Of a stretch of DNA of 64,000 nt, positions 35,011 to 45,610 are shown one piece after another. The notes beneath the pieces are model-generated. The model did no database searches. It saw only the letters and a program-made list of their open reading frames with translations, and was not told where the DNA came from. The stretch is from Phoenix dactylifera (lineage: Eukaryota > Streptophyta > Magnoliopsida > Arecales > Arecaceae): contig NW_024067779.1 of NCBI RefSeq assembly GCF_009389715.1, forward strand, positions 310,001 to 374,000, read 5' to 3'. The position numbers and the translations under genes are program-made. The stretch's first letter is position 1; every line of letters starts with the position of its first letter.

Positions 35011-37196
35011 CACCCCCCAACCTACATCTTGCTAATCCTTGAGCAAAATAAAAAAAAACTAACTCACTTTCGCAAGAATCGCGATTGCATTTACCGTATG
35101 CAATAAGGCTTTAAACCCCTAGGTGGCCCTAGTGGACGAGTTTTGTCTCGTGAGGGTTTCCGGCTCAAATACCCACAAACTGCTGTCGAAAGAATTTATT
35201 TTATTGTTTTATAAAATCTAATTTCAAATACCTTAATGTCAAGAATTTCAAAAGCACACAAAATTTTAATTACTAAGTCAGCCCAAATTCTAGGTCAGTA
35301 TGCAACTTAAGTTGAAGTCATTAAGTTTCTGTTAGGGAGTTGTAAGACTTATTTATACTTGGGTGCTTGGTGATATCTGGACCATACACAAGCTAAGGCT
35401 TTAGATTCTCCAAAATACTGCTAAAGCTAGTAGTTTCCAAGAATTGGTCAGATAAGACCTAATCACTGATTCAAAATCATCCTACCTTGCAGGATTTCGA
35501 GAGTTGTGGATATTTACTTTAATACCTCATGGGCTTTATCTGTAATATTCCAGTTTACTCAAATTTTTACAACGACGGCTTTCACACTATCGTCTTTTTT
35601 CAAGGTCAATATTATTTTCTCTTTTTCTCTTTCATCATTTTTTTTTTGATTTTGATTTTATAAATAAATTATGCACTTTTACTCTTGTAATGATTCCTCC
35701 ATGTAGCGAGCATTCAGTCAACACTCCCACGCCAGATGGCATAAGGTGTTGGGCATCAAGACTCCCCTACGGACCTATGCTCGGGTTCCTCATTACAAGC
35801 CCGCTGACCTTTGACAATAGGTAGCCCTTTTCGATGTACCTGACTAAATTCACTTTTTTTTTTTTTGATAAAAGTGAATTAGATAAGTATGATTCATCAG
35901 GACTCAAGGTTGCTACCAGACTTAACAACATAATGTCTAACCCTTAGAAGTGTAGGCCATGTGTGTTGTAAAATTCTAAAGTAAAAATTATCTTACAACT
36001 CACTAAAAGAACTTTTAATAAAAAGAACTCAAATTGACTTACTCCTGACTAGTTATTGGGCTTTTTAGATTTTATATACTTTGTGTGTTTATCATTTCAG
36101 CACTAAAGCATAGAAATTAGGTGGTTTTTTTTTTTTTTTGAGATGAAATACTTATTCACAAAATCAAAAATTTCGAAAAATTTCTTCAAAAATTCGAATC
36201 TTATACCACCCAACCTAGATCAGACATTGTCCTCAATGTTTTTTTTTTTTGATGATTTTTTTTTGAATATTATATTATTATTTTTATTGTTTTTTTTATT
36301 ATTTTTATTTTGGATAAAAATATGATGCATATGGAGGATAGAAACATTGTACCTTAATTGCATTAGTAATATGAGGACTTCTGAAAAAATACGACAAGAA
36401 AATGTGCAAAAATAATCTATGAAAATTGGGTTGCCTCCCAACAAGCCCTAAGTTTAACGTCTTCAGCCAGACGCAGTGCATATTTATCAAATCATACCGG
36501 GTATAGTTGATTCTAATGTTCTGATCTCAGCTCGAATATTTCTAAGGGTCCGTTCTATTTCAGGGTCAAAAGGTAATAGTTCAGGAGATTTGGAACGACA
36601 CCCTAGCATGCACCAATACTTTTCGGATCAATCACATACAGTCAAGCATGCACTAAAAGAAAAATACATCAAATCCTTGTATTTGCCCTAAAATTACTAG
36701 ACAGCTCCTAACTAGTTTGAAGAGGGCACCTAAGCCTCCAATCCGGTCTAATGAACTTAGTTGACCAGGTAAGCTCCCAGGTAAGTGGGGGGGTCACGAT
36801 GCGTTGCAAAGGTCCCACTTAAAAACCACTTGCCTCGAACAGATGAACTGTCTTCCTTAAAGGGACAAAGCTTGCCTAGACATTAACTGAGCTAGAGAGC
36901 GAAATTGGTGCAACTTTCGGTGATCTTCGTCCTATTGAGCTCGAATGTCCCTAGGGGCCAACATCTAATTGATTTTAATTTAAGTGATGGCTATGTGAGA
37001 ATTGATTCACCTAATTTGGGCAAGAATCTGGTAATAAAATCCAGTTCTTATCTTGTTGGGGTGATTGTCCTTACTATGTGCGGATTAAATGGTGTATGTA
37101 TATCAAGCATGCATTCACACTTTTGCTGAAATTAAAATTAAACAATCACCACAAAATTTTTTTTTTTTTTTGGCTAATTGGGAATCAATCTAAATA
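35011..37196 (-). other. internal region of the derivative: 5' and 3' untranslated blocks only
   Basis: On the minus strand, 36980-36697 matches the Athila-like 5' leader and 35175-35068 matches its 3' non-coding region. Between them are AT-rich stretches with T-runs (35640, 35857, 36126, 36240). No gag, protease or polymerase trace is seen. No primer-binding site follows the 5' LTR. Confidence 0.82.
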
Positions 37197-39453
37197 AATA
37201 GCACGTATCTGGTAGGATAGTGATTACGGGTATCGATCCACAGGGATTGGGGTATAGTTGTTTTCTTAAAAATAAAAATATTTAAAGGGAAGAGTTTGTG
37301 AAGAAAATTAAACTAAGAAATTTAATAAAGAAAATGCAATTAAAATGATATCAGTTTAGGAGAACCTAGGGCATGGAATTCACCATTAACATCGGAACAA
37401 GGATTAATTATATTTTTAATTTATTCTTGGATAAACATGCAAATTGGCTACAAGCCTAATAAGCATTCGAATAAAATTTCACAAAAGTAATGTGGGCATA
37501 ATCCATCTTCAGTTGGCATGAAATGTCTACCTTAATCTAAGGTGGCAGCACATCGCATCTTCCCTAAGCATGGACTATCTTATATTTACTTAGTGATCAT
37601 GAAGAACAGTTGTACGAACATCATACTTAAAATCACAGAAATTAAATATGATTCAAAAGAAGGTATTCATTAAAAATAATAAGTTCATACAACCCCAAGA
37701 ATATAAAAAAAATATAAAACCCTTATCTCTTTGTTAGGGCGGCATCCAGCCCTGGAGAAGAAATCAGCCCTGCATATAGTTGTGGACGATAGCAGCAGCA
37801 CGAAGAGCTTCCATCTTCTTCCTCCCTTCCTTTCCTGATTCCTTCCTCCCTTCCTCCTCTGCTTATTTTTTTATTTCTCTGGTATTCCCTCCTGAGAAGA
37901 GATCGGTGGGAGAAGAAGGAAGAAAGGGAGCAGTCCCCTCCCCTGGTGGGGAAGAGGAGGAATGCCCTCGTTTGATCAGAAGTCCTCCCTTATATAGGCA
38001 GCCTATCTCTCTCTCTCTCTCTTCCTTGTGGCTCTTCCGAACGGGTGGATAAGGTTGTGGAAGTTCGAGTTGATCCGGACGTTGGGAGAGGCTGAGAACA
38101 ATCTGGATCGCTAGTGATCAGAGAAGATCTCGGTGGATTTATCGGGCTCTGTTTCGAAACAGAAGATTCCATGGAGCTCGGGATGCACTTGGGATGTTGA
38201 TCCACTCAGAGCAGTGGAGACTGTTTCTCCTTGCAAACGGCAGTCTGATCTTTGGTTGAGCAGCTAAGAACGGAAGAACGGCTGAGAGGATCTTGGAGAA
38301 GGTTGGGAGGATGCGAAGAAGATCTCGGCTGGATGGTTGAGGGGTAATCCGGAAGCAGAGGAGATGAAGATGAATCGTGGGGTTGCTAGGATTTTACGGA
38401 ATGACTGGACCGTGAACGGGATGAAGCTGGGAGATTCGGAGAAGAGGATGAGGCTGAATCGCGGAAGAAAAGGGAGTCATGAAGTTAAGAGTATCTCGGC
38501 TGAGAGGAGATGCTCTGGATGCTGATGGATTCGGAAGAGGAAATCTGGGAGGCAGTTGAGAGCTCATCCGGAAGATGCTGGGATGAATCCGGATGGAAAC
38601 AGGGGATGCTAGGAAGAAGAAGCTCGATCGCAGATGATTCGGGAGGATATGGCTCACAGCTGAGATGCAGACCGGATCAACATGGACGTGAAACAATGGC
38701 TGGGTCGTTGGGAGATTAAGCCGGAAGATGGGATTTTGAAACAGGGGATTCTGTTTGTGGACGTGATCCGTGGAGGCTTGCACGGATAGAGCTGAGAAGA
38801 AGTCCGGATTGGGATGAAGGTGGATCACGGACGAAGAATACGGCTAGGGAAGAAGCTGGGATCCGTTCGTGGGATATTGGGAAGGATGCGGATGAGATCC
38901 TGAGATGGCTGGTTGCAAACAGGATTAGATTTGTTCCTTGGAGTTTGGTCACGGTTGGCTTTGTTCATGGGATAAGCGTGGGATTTGTTGATAAATGCTG
39001 AACGGTAATGAAGGGGATATGAGAAGTTAAGTTGTTTTGTCAACGGAGAGGAGCTGGGGGTTGTGTTTAGAGATGGAATAAGGATGGGTTGAGGCTTTGA
39101 GATCCGTGCAATTAGATGATATACTTTGAGATATAAGAAACAAATAATTGAAGAGATTTTATTAAAATCGGATCATGTGGAAAAAGAGTTGGGTGACTGA
39201 ATCAGAGGGTCTTGATTTGCGGGGTGCATATGATTTGGATTCAGGGATCATCCCAAATAAGTTTGACTTGACCTGCATTCATTAGGCTTAATCATTAAAT
39301 AATTAAATCAACTCGAATTACCTCTGATAATTATTAAAATGCAATGATGATGGTAACACATATTTTATGGTTAAATTTACGAAATATGTGAATTAAAATA
39401 ATGATAAGTGCTATGAATAAAAGGTTAATTTATGCATTATTTAGCACTTATCA
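37197..39453 (-). repeat. 5' LTR of the non-coding Athila derivative, inner end deleted
   Basis: Homology to the 3' LTR starts at about 37197. The last ~35 bp of the LTR (present at 32734-32768) and the primer-binding site are missing and replaced by leader sequence, so a deletion removed the LTR/primer-site border, probably after insertion. Confidence 0.82.
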
Positions 39454-39458
39454 GGTTT

Positions 39459-39846
39459 ATGAATAGTGGCGGCGGTGAATAGAAGTTTTGATTAAACGCT
39501 TGGATTAGGGTTAAAAACCCGGATCCCGACCGCGAGTCGACTCCTGTAAGTCTCGAGTCGACTCGACCTCGAGTCGACTCCAAGATATGCGCGAGTCGAC
39601 TCCTCCTATGCTGTCATCGACCTCGAGTCGACTCCCGTCTATGTGCGAGTCGACTCCCCCTTATGAGCCGACTCTGAAACTTACTCGAGTCGACTCGAAC
39701 TCTGGCACGCACCTAAAAATCATGCTATTTTCGTACCAACCAAGGGACAATCACTAAGTTATGATCTGATTTGATGATTATAGATGAGAAACTCCATATT
39801 TAACACAATCTAATCATCAAAATCAATGAAATAGAAGAGAACATCA
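39459..39846 (-). other. pol-to-env spacer with a GTCGAC array
   Basis: The spacer between the pol stop and the env-like frame holds about nine GTCGAC-centred motifs (39530-39700), mostly CGAGTCGACTC types. Ignoring the inserted derivative, the array would end about 175 bp before the env-like ATG. In the LTRs such arrays lie about 100 bp before a TATA box. Whether an internal promoter exists here is unknown. Confidence 0.7.
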
Positions 39847-41760
39847 CTAGGATGGATCAATCACTCCTAATCCTCTCCTAAGCACACTAAATCTCTCTTC
39901 ACTCAAGGGTTTTGTGAAGATATCAGCTAATTGATCATCAGTGCAAACAAATTGAAGTGTCACATCACCATTCAGTACATGATCTCTTATGAAGTGATGT
40001 CTTATCTCAATATGTTTAGTTCTTGAATGCTGAATTGGATTTTTAGTTAGATTAATGGCACTTGTATTATCACAATTAATGAGAATTTTATCTTGTTTAA
40101 TGCCATAGTCTTCAAGTTGTTGTTTAATCCACATGATTTGAGCACAACAACTCCCGGCTGCAACATATTCAGCTTCAGCAGTAGATAATGCAACCGAGTT
40201 TTGTTTCTTGCTGAACCATGAGATTAAATTTTCTCCTAAAAATTGAAATGACCCGCTGGTGCTTTTTCTATCAAGTTTACAACCAGCAAAGTCTGAATCT
40301 GTGTATCCTATTAAGTTCAGGCTAGATTCTTTAGAATACCATAAACCTATATTCTTTGTTCCTATTAGGTATTTAAAGATTCTCTTGACTGCAATTAGAT
40401 GAGATTCCTTAGGATTAGACTGATATCTAGCACACATGCATACACTAAACATGATATCAGGTCTACTTGCAGTGAGATACAATAAAGATCCTATCATACC
40501 TCTATATAACTTTTGATCTACAGATTTACCTGATTCATCTTGGTCTAATTTGCATGATGAGCTCATGGGTGTGCTGATTGACTTGTTTCCCTCCATATCA
40601 AACTTCTTAAGCATCTCCTTGATGTATTTGGCTTGATTGATGAAGATCCCTTCTTCAGATTGTTTGATTTGAAGCCCGAGGAAATAGTTCAGCTCTCCCA
40701 TCATGCTCATCTCAAACTCACTCTGCATCAAGTCAGCAAATTCTTCGCAGAGGCGATTGTTAGTAGCACCGAAAATAATATCATCAACATAAATCTGCAC
40801 TACTAACATATCTTTGTTTTTCTTCTTAAGAAACAGTGTTGTATCTACATTTCCCCTAGAGAACTCATGTTCTAGTAAAAATTTGCTAAGTCTTTCATAC
40901 CATGCTCTAGGTGCTTGTTTCAAATCATAAAGTACTTTATTCAGTTTATACACATGATTAGGATATTGATGATTTTCAAAACCAGGAGGTTGTTCTACAT
41001 ACACCTCCTCATTAATATACCCATTTAAACATGCACTTTTTACATCCATTTGAAATAATTTGAAGTCCTTAGAGCATGCAAATGCTAATAATAATCTAAT
41101 TGCCTCGAGTCTAGCTACAGGAGCAAAGGTTTCATCAAAATCTATACCTTCTTCTTGATTATACCCTTTTGCTACTAGTCTAGCCTTATTTCTTATTACA
41201 ATTCCATTTTCATCAAGTTTATTTTTATATATCCATTTGGTACCTATAATTGAATATTCAGAAGGTCGTTCAACTAGATTCCATACCTTGTTTCTAGTAA
41301 ATTGGTTTAATTCTTCTTGCATTGCATTTATCCAATTTACATCTTTTTCAGCTTCTTCTATGTGTTTGGGCTCAAAATGTGAGACAAAAGCTAGATGATT
41401 ATTTAAGTTCCTAAGAGATACTCTAGTCCTAACAGGTTGAGATGGATCATCTAAAATCAATTCTTTAGGATGCCCGTGAGCATACCTCCAAGCCTTAGTC
41501 AGCCCATGATCCATCATAGCCTCTTGGCTTGATGATGCATTTCCAACTAATTTTTGTTCATCATCTTGTAATGTCATCTCATCAATCTTTTCCTCAAGAA
41601 TTTCAACATCATCATCAAAATTAACTCTCTTGCTAGAAGAGATATCACTAGAATCATCAAAAACAACATGTATGGATTCTTCTATAACTAGGGTTCTTTT
41701 ATTAAAGACTCTATAGGCTTTACTAGTTGTAGAGTACCCCAAGAATATACCCTCATCAGA
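39847..41760 (-). pseudogene. Sirevirus-like reverse transcriptase and RNase H
   Basis: Open for about 630 codons from [14 protein letters not shown] at the integrase end. Reverse transcriptase includes [59 protein letters not shown] and the catalytic YVDD (near 40790). RNase H has [35 protein letters not shown] and ends with DIFTKPL. The residues needed for catalysis are present, so this segment alone looks functional, but a stop near 41779 and another at 41944 cut it from integrase. Confidence 0.92.
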
Positions 41761-42950
41761 TTTAGAGTCAAATTTTCATAGATTATCTTTCTCATAATTA
41801 TGAACAAAATACCTACATCCAAAGATATGAAAATAGTTCACTTTTGGTTTTCTGTTTTTCCAAAGTTCATAAGGTGTTTTCTTTATAATGGGTCTCAATA
41901 AAACTCTATTTAATATATGACATGAGGTATTGATGGCTTCTCCTCAAAAGTACTTAGGGAGGTTACTTTCACATAACATGGTTCTAGCCATTTTCTCTAG
42001 AGTTCTATTTTTTCTTTCCACAACTCCATTTTGTTGTGGTGTCCTAGGTGCAGAAAAATTATGAGTTATCCCCTTTTTACTACAAAACTCATCAAATAAG
42101 TGATTTTCAAATTCGGTTCCATGGTCACTTCTAATAGCTATGACTGAAGTATCTCGAGCATTTGTTACTTCTTTATGAAATTTCTTGAAAAATGAAAATG
42201 CTTGATCCTTATGAGCTAAGAACATGACCCAAGTGTATCTAGAATGATCATCTACAATAACTAGACCATATTTATTTCCACCTAGACTTGTGGTTCTAGT
42301 TGGTCCGAATAGATCCATGTGTAGTAGTTCTAGAGGTCTAGAGGTAGAGACACAATTTATAGATTTAAAGGAGTTTCTTGATTGTTTGCCAAATTGACAT
42401 GCTTCACATATTTTATTCTTTTCAAACTTTAGTTTTGGCAAACCTATCACGGAATCTCTTTTAACTAGTTTTGATATTGTGTCCATGCTTGCATGACCTA
42501 ACTTACGGTGCCATAACCAACTAGCATCATTATCCTTAGTTTCATTAACAACTAAACATGGGTTATGTTTGGCAAGATCCTCAAGGTCTACAACATACAC
42601 ATTCCCACGTCTTATTCCTTTAAAAACTAAACTATTGTCATTTGAGTTGGTTATGATGCATAGCGATGGTTTGAACAAAACATCAAAACCTCTATCACAC
42701 AATTGACTAATGCTAAGTAAATTATGCTTAAGACCATCAACATATCGAACATTATCAATAAAGGTTGAAGGGGTAATTTGTACTTTACCTATACCAATGA
42801 TGTGACCTTGGTTATTGTCTCCAAAAGTCACAGCACCTCCCTTCTTAGCTTCAAGGGTGAAGAATTAATCCTTGTCACCCGTCATATGTCTTGAGCAACC
42901 ACTATCTAAGTACCAACAATTTTTGTCGACCTTGGCTGCAAGACACTCCT
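41761..42950 (-). pseudogene. Sirevirus-like protease and integrase
   Basis: Protease motif YLDSGCSRHMTGD lies near 42880-42920 and is followed by a stop. Integrase follows with LWHRKLGHAS and CEACQFGKQ (zinc-binding), HMDLFGP, IRSDHGTEFEN and QQNGVVERKNRT (DDE core). A TGA at 41944-41946 and another stop near 41779 interrupt the C-terminal part. The plus-strand Sirevirus-like element matches this region until its own break. Confidence 0.9.
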
Positions 42951-42961
42951 ACACAAGCAAA

Positions 42962-44748
42962 TCATACAATTTTAGGTACCCAAGTTTTCTTGGGTCCTTC
43001 ATGGTTAGTAATGTTGGTTCCTTTTGGAACCCAAACCCTTTTAATTTTTTTTTTAGTTTTTCCTTTTCTATAATCACATACATTTGCTTTGTGTCCTAAT
43101 GTTCCACAGCAAAAACATGTTATTTTCTTAATTTTACTCTCCCCTGCTTTAACAAAGAAATTACTAAGGAGTTTTTGCTTATTTTTAGGTTTATACCCTA
43201 AACCAGCTCTATTGAATACAGCTCGTTGACTATTAAGTATCATCTCTAATTTTTCTGAGCTATATGTAAATTTTTCTACAAACGGCTTGTACTTTTCAAG
43301 TTCTAGTGTCAATTTTCTTTTTGTTTTTCTGTTTTTAGATCATCTAAGTCTTTTGTGAAGTTACTTCCAATAGTTAGATTATCCTTTTTAAGTTCAGAAA
43401 TTTCCTTAGCTAGTTTTTCGTTATCTTTACTCAAGGTATTAGTTTTTTGAATTAAGAGTTGGTTGCTTGTCTTAAGTTCTAAATTTTCTTTGGTGATAAA
43501 ATCCTTATCCTTAACTAATTTATCGTATTTATGGAGGTGAGATTGATTGGTTAGTTTTAGCTCTTTATTCTTAAGGCTAATTGTCTTATATTCATCCATT
43601 AACTCATTAAACGCATCATATAACTCATCAAAGGTAAAATCTAAGTGCGTTTCAGATGTTACCTCATTTTCGTTTGCCATAAAGCACAGATTGGCCTTTT
43701 CTTCTTGTTCCTCATCCGATGATGATGAAGATGTATCGGAGTCCGATAGGGTGGAGACGAGGACCTTCTTTTTCTTGTACTTGCTGGCCTTCTTGAGCAA
43801 AGGACAATCTGCTCTGAAGTGTCCCGGCTTCTTACATTCGTAACATCCGATTCCCTCATTTTTCCTTTCCTTACCTTTATCCTTGTGATAGAAACTTGAG
43901 GAGCCTCTCCTTTGATGAAAGGTCTTCTTACGGTTGATGAATTTTCTGAACTTACGCACGAGAAGAGCCTCATCATCAGCTCCCTCATTGTCTTCCTCTT
44001 CACTATTGCTGCTGCAAGATAAGTCTTTATTAGTAGAAACAGATTTGAGGGCTATTACCTTTTTCTTGTGGGAGGACTCTTCTTTGCTGTGTTGTTTCAT
44101 TGTGAGCTCGTGCGTCATTAGGGATCCAAGAAGCTCCTCAAGTGGAAGCTTGTTCAAGTCCTTGGCTTCTTGGATTGCCGTCACCTTGGCTTTCCATGAC
44201 CTTGGTAGACAGCGAAGAATCTTCCTGACAAGCTCACTGTTAGTATAATTTTTGCCAAGGCTTTTTAGGTCATTGACAATATCAGTAAATCTAGTAAACA
44301 TGCAAGTGATTGTTTCATTAGAATCCATCTTAAATAATTTATACTTATGAACTAATATATTTATTTTGGATTTTTTGACTTGATTCGTGCCCTCATGGGT
44401 CACTTCAAGTCTATCCCAAATCTCTTTTGCAGAATTGCAAGTAGAGACTCTATTGAATTCATTTCTATCTAATGCATAGTAGAGCACATTCATTGCTTTG
44501 GCATTGAGTTGTGCCTTCCTAAAGTCATTGTCATCCCAATTCTTTTTAAGTTTGGGTACAGTGACACCCTCTACATAGATGGATGGGATGTATGGTCCAT
44601 TTAGTATAATGGTCCACATCTCATAGTCTTGGGCTTGGATAAATATTCTCATCCTAGCCTTCCAATATGAGTAGTCGGATCCATTAAAGAATGGGGGTCT
44701 TTGGGTGGACTGGCCCTCAATGTGGGAAGATCCAAATGGGGTTGTCAT
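42962..44748 (-). pseudogene. Sirevirus-like gag with two zinc knuckles
   Basis: Starts at ATG 44748 (MTTPFGSSHIEGQSTQRPP), 35 bp after the primer-binding site. Gag helices include LVRKILRCLP and ELLGSLMTHELTM. The first knuckle is CYECKKPGHFRADC (near 43830), followed by a lysine- and serine-rich stretch and a long coiled coil. A frameshift near 43310-43320 moves the frame before the second knuckle CFCCGTLGHKANVC (near 43100). It ends KTWVPKIV. Apart from that shift the frame is open, so the element may be fairly young. Confidence 0.92.
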
Positions 44749-44782
44749 TTTGATCTTTTACTCTTTGGGTAAAAGAGTTCCG

Positions 44783-44794
44783 GCTCTGATACCA
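44783..44794 (-). other. primer-binding site (initiator tRNA-Met)
   Basis: TGGTATCAGAGC on the minus strand, two bases after the LTR end. Confidence 0.9.
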
Positions 44795-44796
44795 CT

Positions 44797-44870
44797 TGTT
44801 GCCCAGATAGACAATCCAAGAGGGGGGTGAATTGGGTTTTAAAATAATTATTACAATTGTTTGATTTGTG
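44797..44870 (-). repeat. last 74 bp of the 5' LTR
   Basis: Ends GGGCAACA on the minus strand, next to the primer site, and includes the ATTCACCCCCCTCTTGG-type stretch also seen just before the ends at 14023 and 20566. The upstream part of this LTR is absent; TRIM LTR sequence begins at 44871. Confidence 0.85.
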
Positions 44871-44965
44871 AAAACCGACCGGTGTTAGTGAAGGCGCAAC
44901 TCTATTTCCTTAAACCCCACCAAAGGCAGCACCACGAGTCGACTCCGACCAAGGCCTCGCCCAAT
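44871..44965 (-). repeat. partial third TRIM LTR
   Basis: Matches positions 29 to about 121 of the TRIM LTR, then jumps at CCAAT to the border of the next full LTR at 44966. Together with 30140-30156 it is the LTR that received the 14.7-kb insert. Confidence 0.82.
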
Positions 44966-45610
44966 TGTCAGGATCAAGCGCTACCATTACACCAAAACCG
45001 ACCGGTGTTAGTGAAGGCGCAACTCTATTTCCTTAAACCCCACCAAAGGCAGCGCCACGAGTCGACTCCGACCAAGGCCTCGCCCAACCCCGGACTCCGA
45101 CCTGGCCTCACCATGGGTTCAGGGACCCTCGGTATGACCCACCTACTAACCAGGCCATCGCCGTTGGCAGGCGGCAGGACATGCTGACAGTGACCCTCCC
45201 TGTGCTGCTCAGGGACCCCGCGGGTATGGCCCGCACAGCGGCCGAGTATGTCCAACATTCCCCCCCCCCAACGCGATGCCTGGGTTTCGAACTCGAGACC
45301 TCTGGCTCTGATACCAATTGTCAGGATCAAGCGCTACCATTACACCAAAACCGACCGGTGTTAGTGAAGGCGCAACTCTATTTCCTTAAACCCCACCAAA
45401 GGCAGCGCCACGAGTCGACTCCAACCAAGGCCTCGCCCAACCCCGGACTCCGACCTGGCCTCGCCATGGGTTCAGGGACCCTCGGTATGACCCACCTACT
45501 AACCAGGCCATCGCCGTTGGCAGGCGGCAGGACATGCTGACAGTGACCCTCCCTGTGCTGCTCAGGGACCCCGCGGGTATGGCCCGCACAGCGGCCGAGT
45601 ATGTCCAACA
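44966..45610 (-). mobile_element. TRIM (terminal-repeat retrotransposon in miniature)
   Basis: Two 292-bp LTRs (44966-45257 and 45319-45610, two differences seen) flank a 61-bp internal segment. On the minus strand each LTR starts TGTTGGAC and ends CCTGACA. The internal segment begins with a TTGGTATCAGAGCC primer-binding site and ends with an 11-G polypurine run directly before the 3' LTR. There is no coding capacity; movement would need enzymes of other elements. A GAGTCGACTC palindrome is present in each LTR. No target duplication is seen, probably because the left side is rearranged. Confidence 0.88.

Larger units (their letters stand above)
32734..39453 (-). mobile_element. non-coding Athila derivative (LARD-type)
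   Basis: Two long LTRs (32734-35010 and 37197-39453, highly similar) enclose 2.2 kb with no gag or pol. The target duplication GGTTT lies at 32729-32733 and 39454-39458. The LTR start TGATAAGTGC, the polypurine tract GGTTGGGGGGTG (35011-35022) and both internal non-coding blocks match the Athila-like element in order. It would need proteins from a full Athila relative to move. It separates the env-like frame from its pol. Confidence 0.9.
30157..44870 (-). mobile_element. Sirevirus-like copia with half-LTRs, inserted in a TRIM LTR
   Basis: On the minus strand: last 74 bp of a 5' LTR, primer-binding site, gag, pol, spacer, env-like frame, repeated purine tracts and first 268 bp of a 3' LTR. 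The outer parts of both LTRs are missing and no target duplication is seen. It carries an Athila-derived non-coding element at 32734-39453. Gag and pol are related to the plus-strand Sirevirus-like element at 12534-30139. Coding has several stops and frameshifts. Confidence 0.82.

Noticed and set aside
36143..36444. Phe/Ile/Asn-rich frames in the internal region of the Athila derivative
   Set aside because: Products of T- and A-runs; no conservation with the related Athila-like element.
44966..45610. tRNA-derived SINE, because of GGTGTAATGG and GAGTTCGAAACC stretches resembling Pol III A and B boxes
   Set aside because: Exact LTR copies, a methionine-tRNA primer site and a polypurine run fit a TRIM better. 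The box-like sequences fall across the LTR/internal border.
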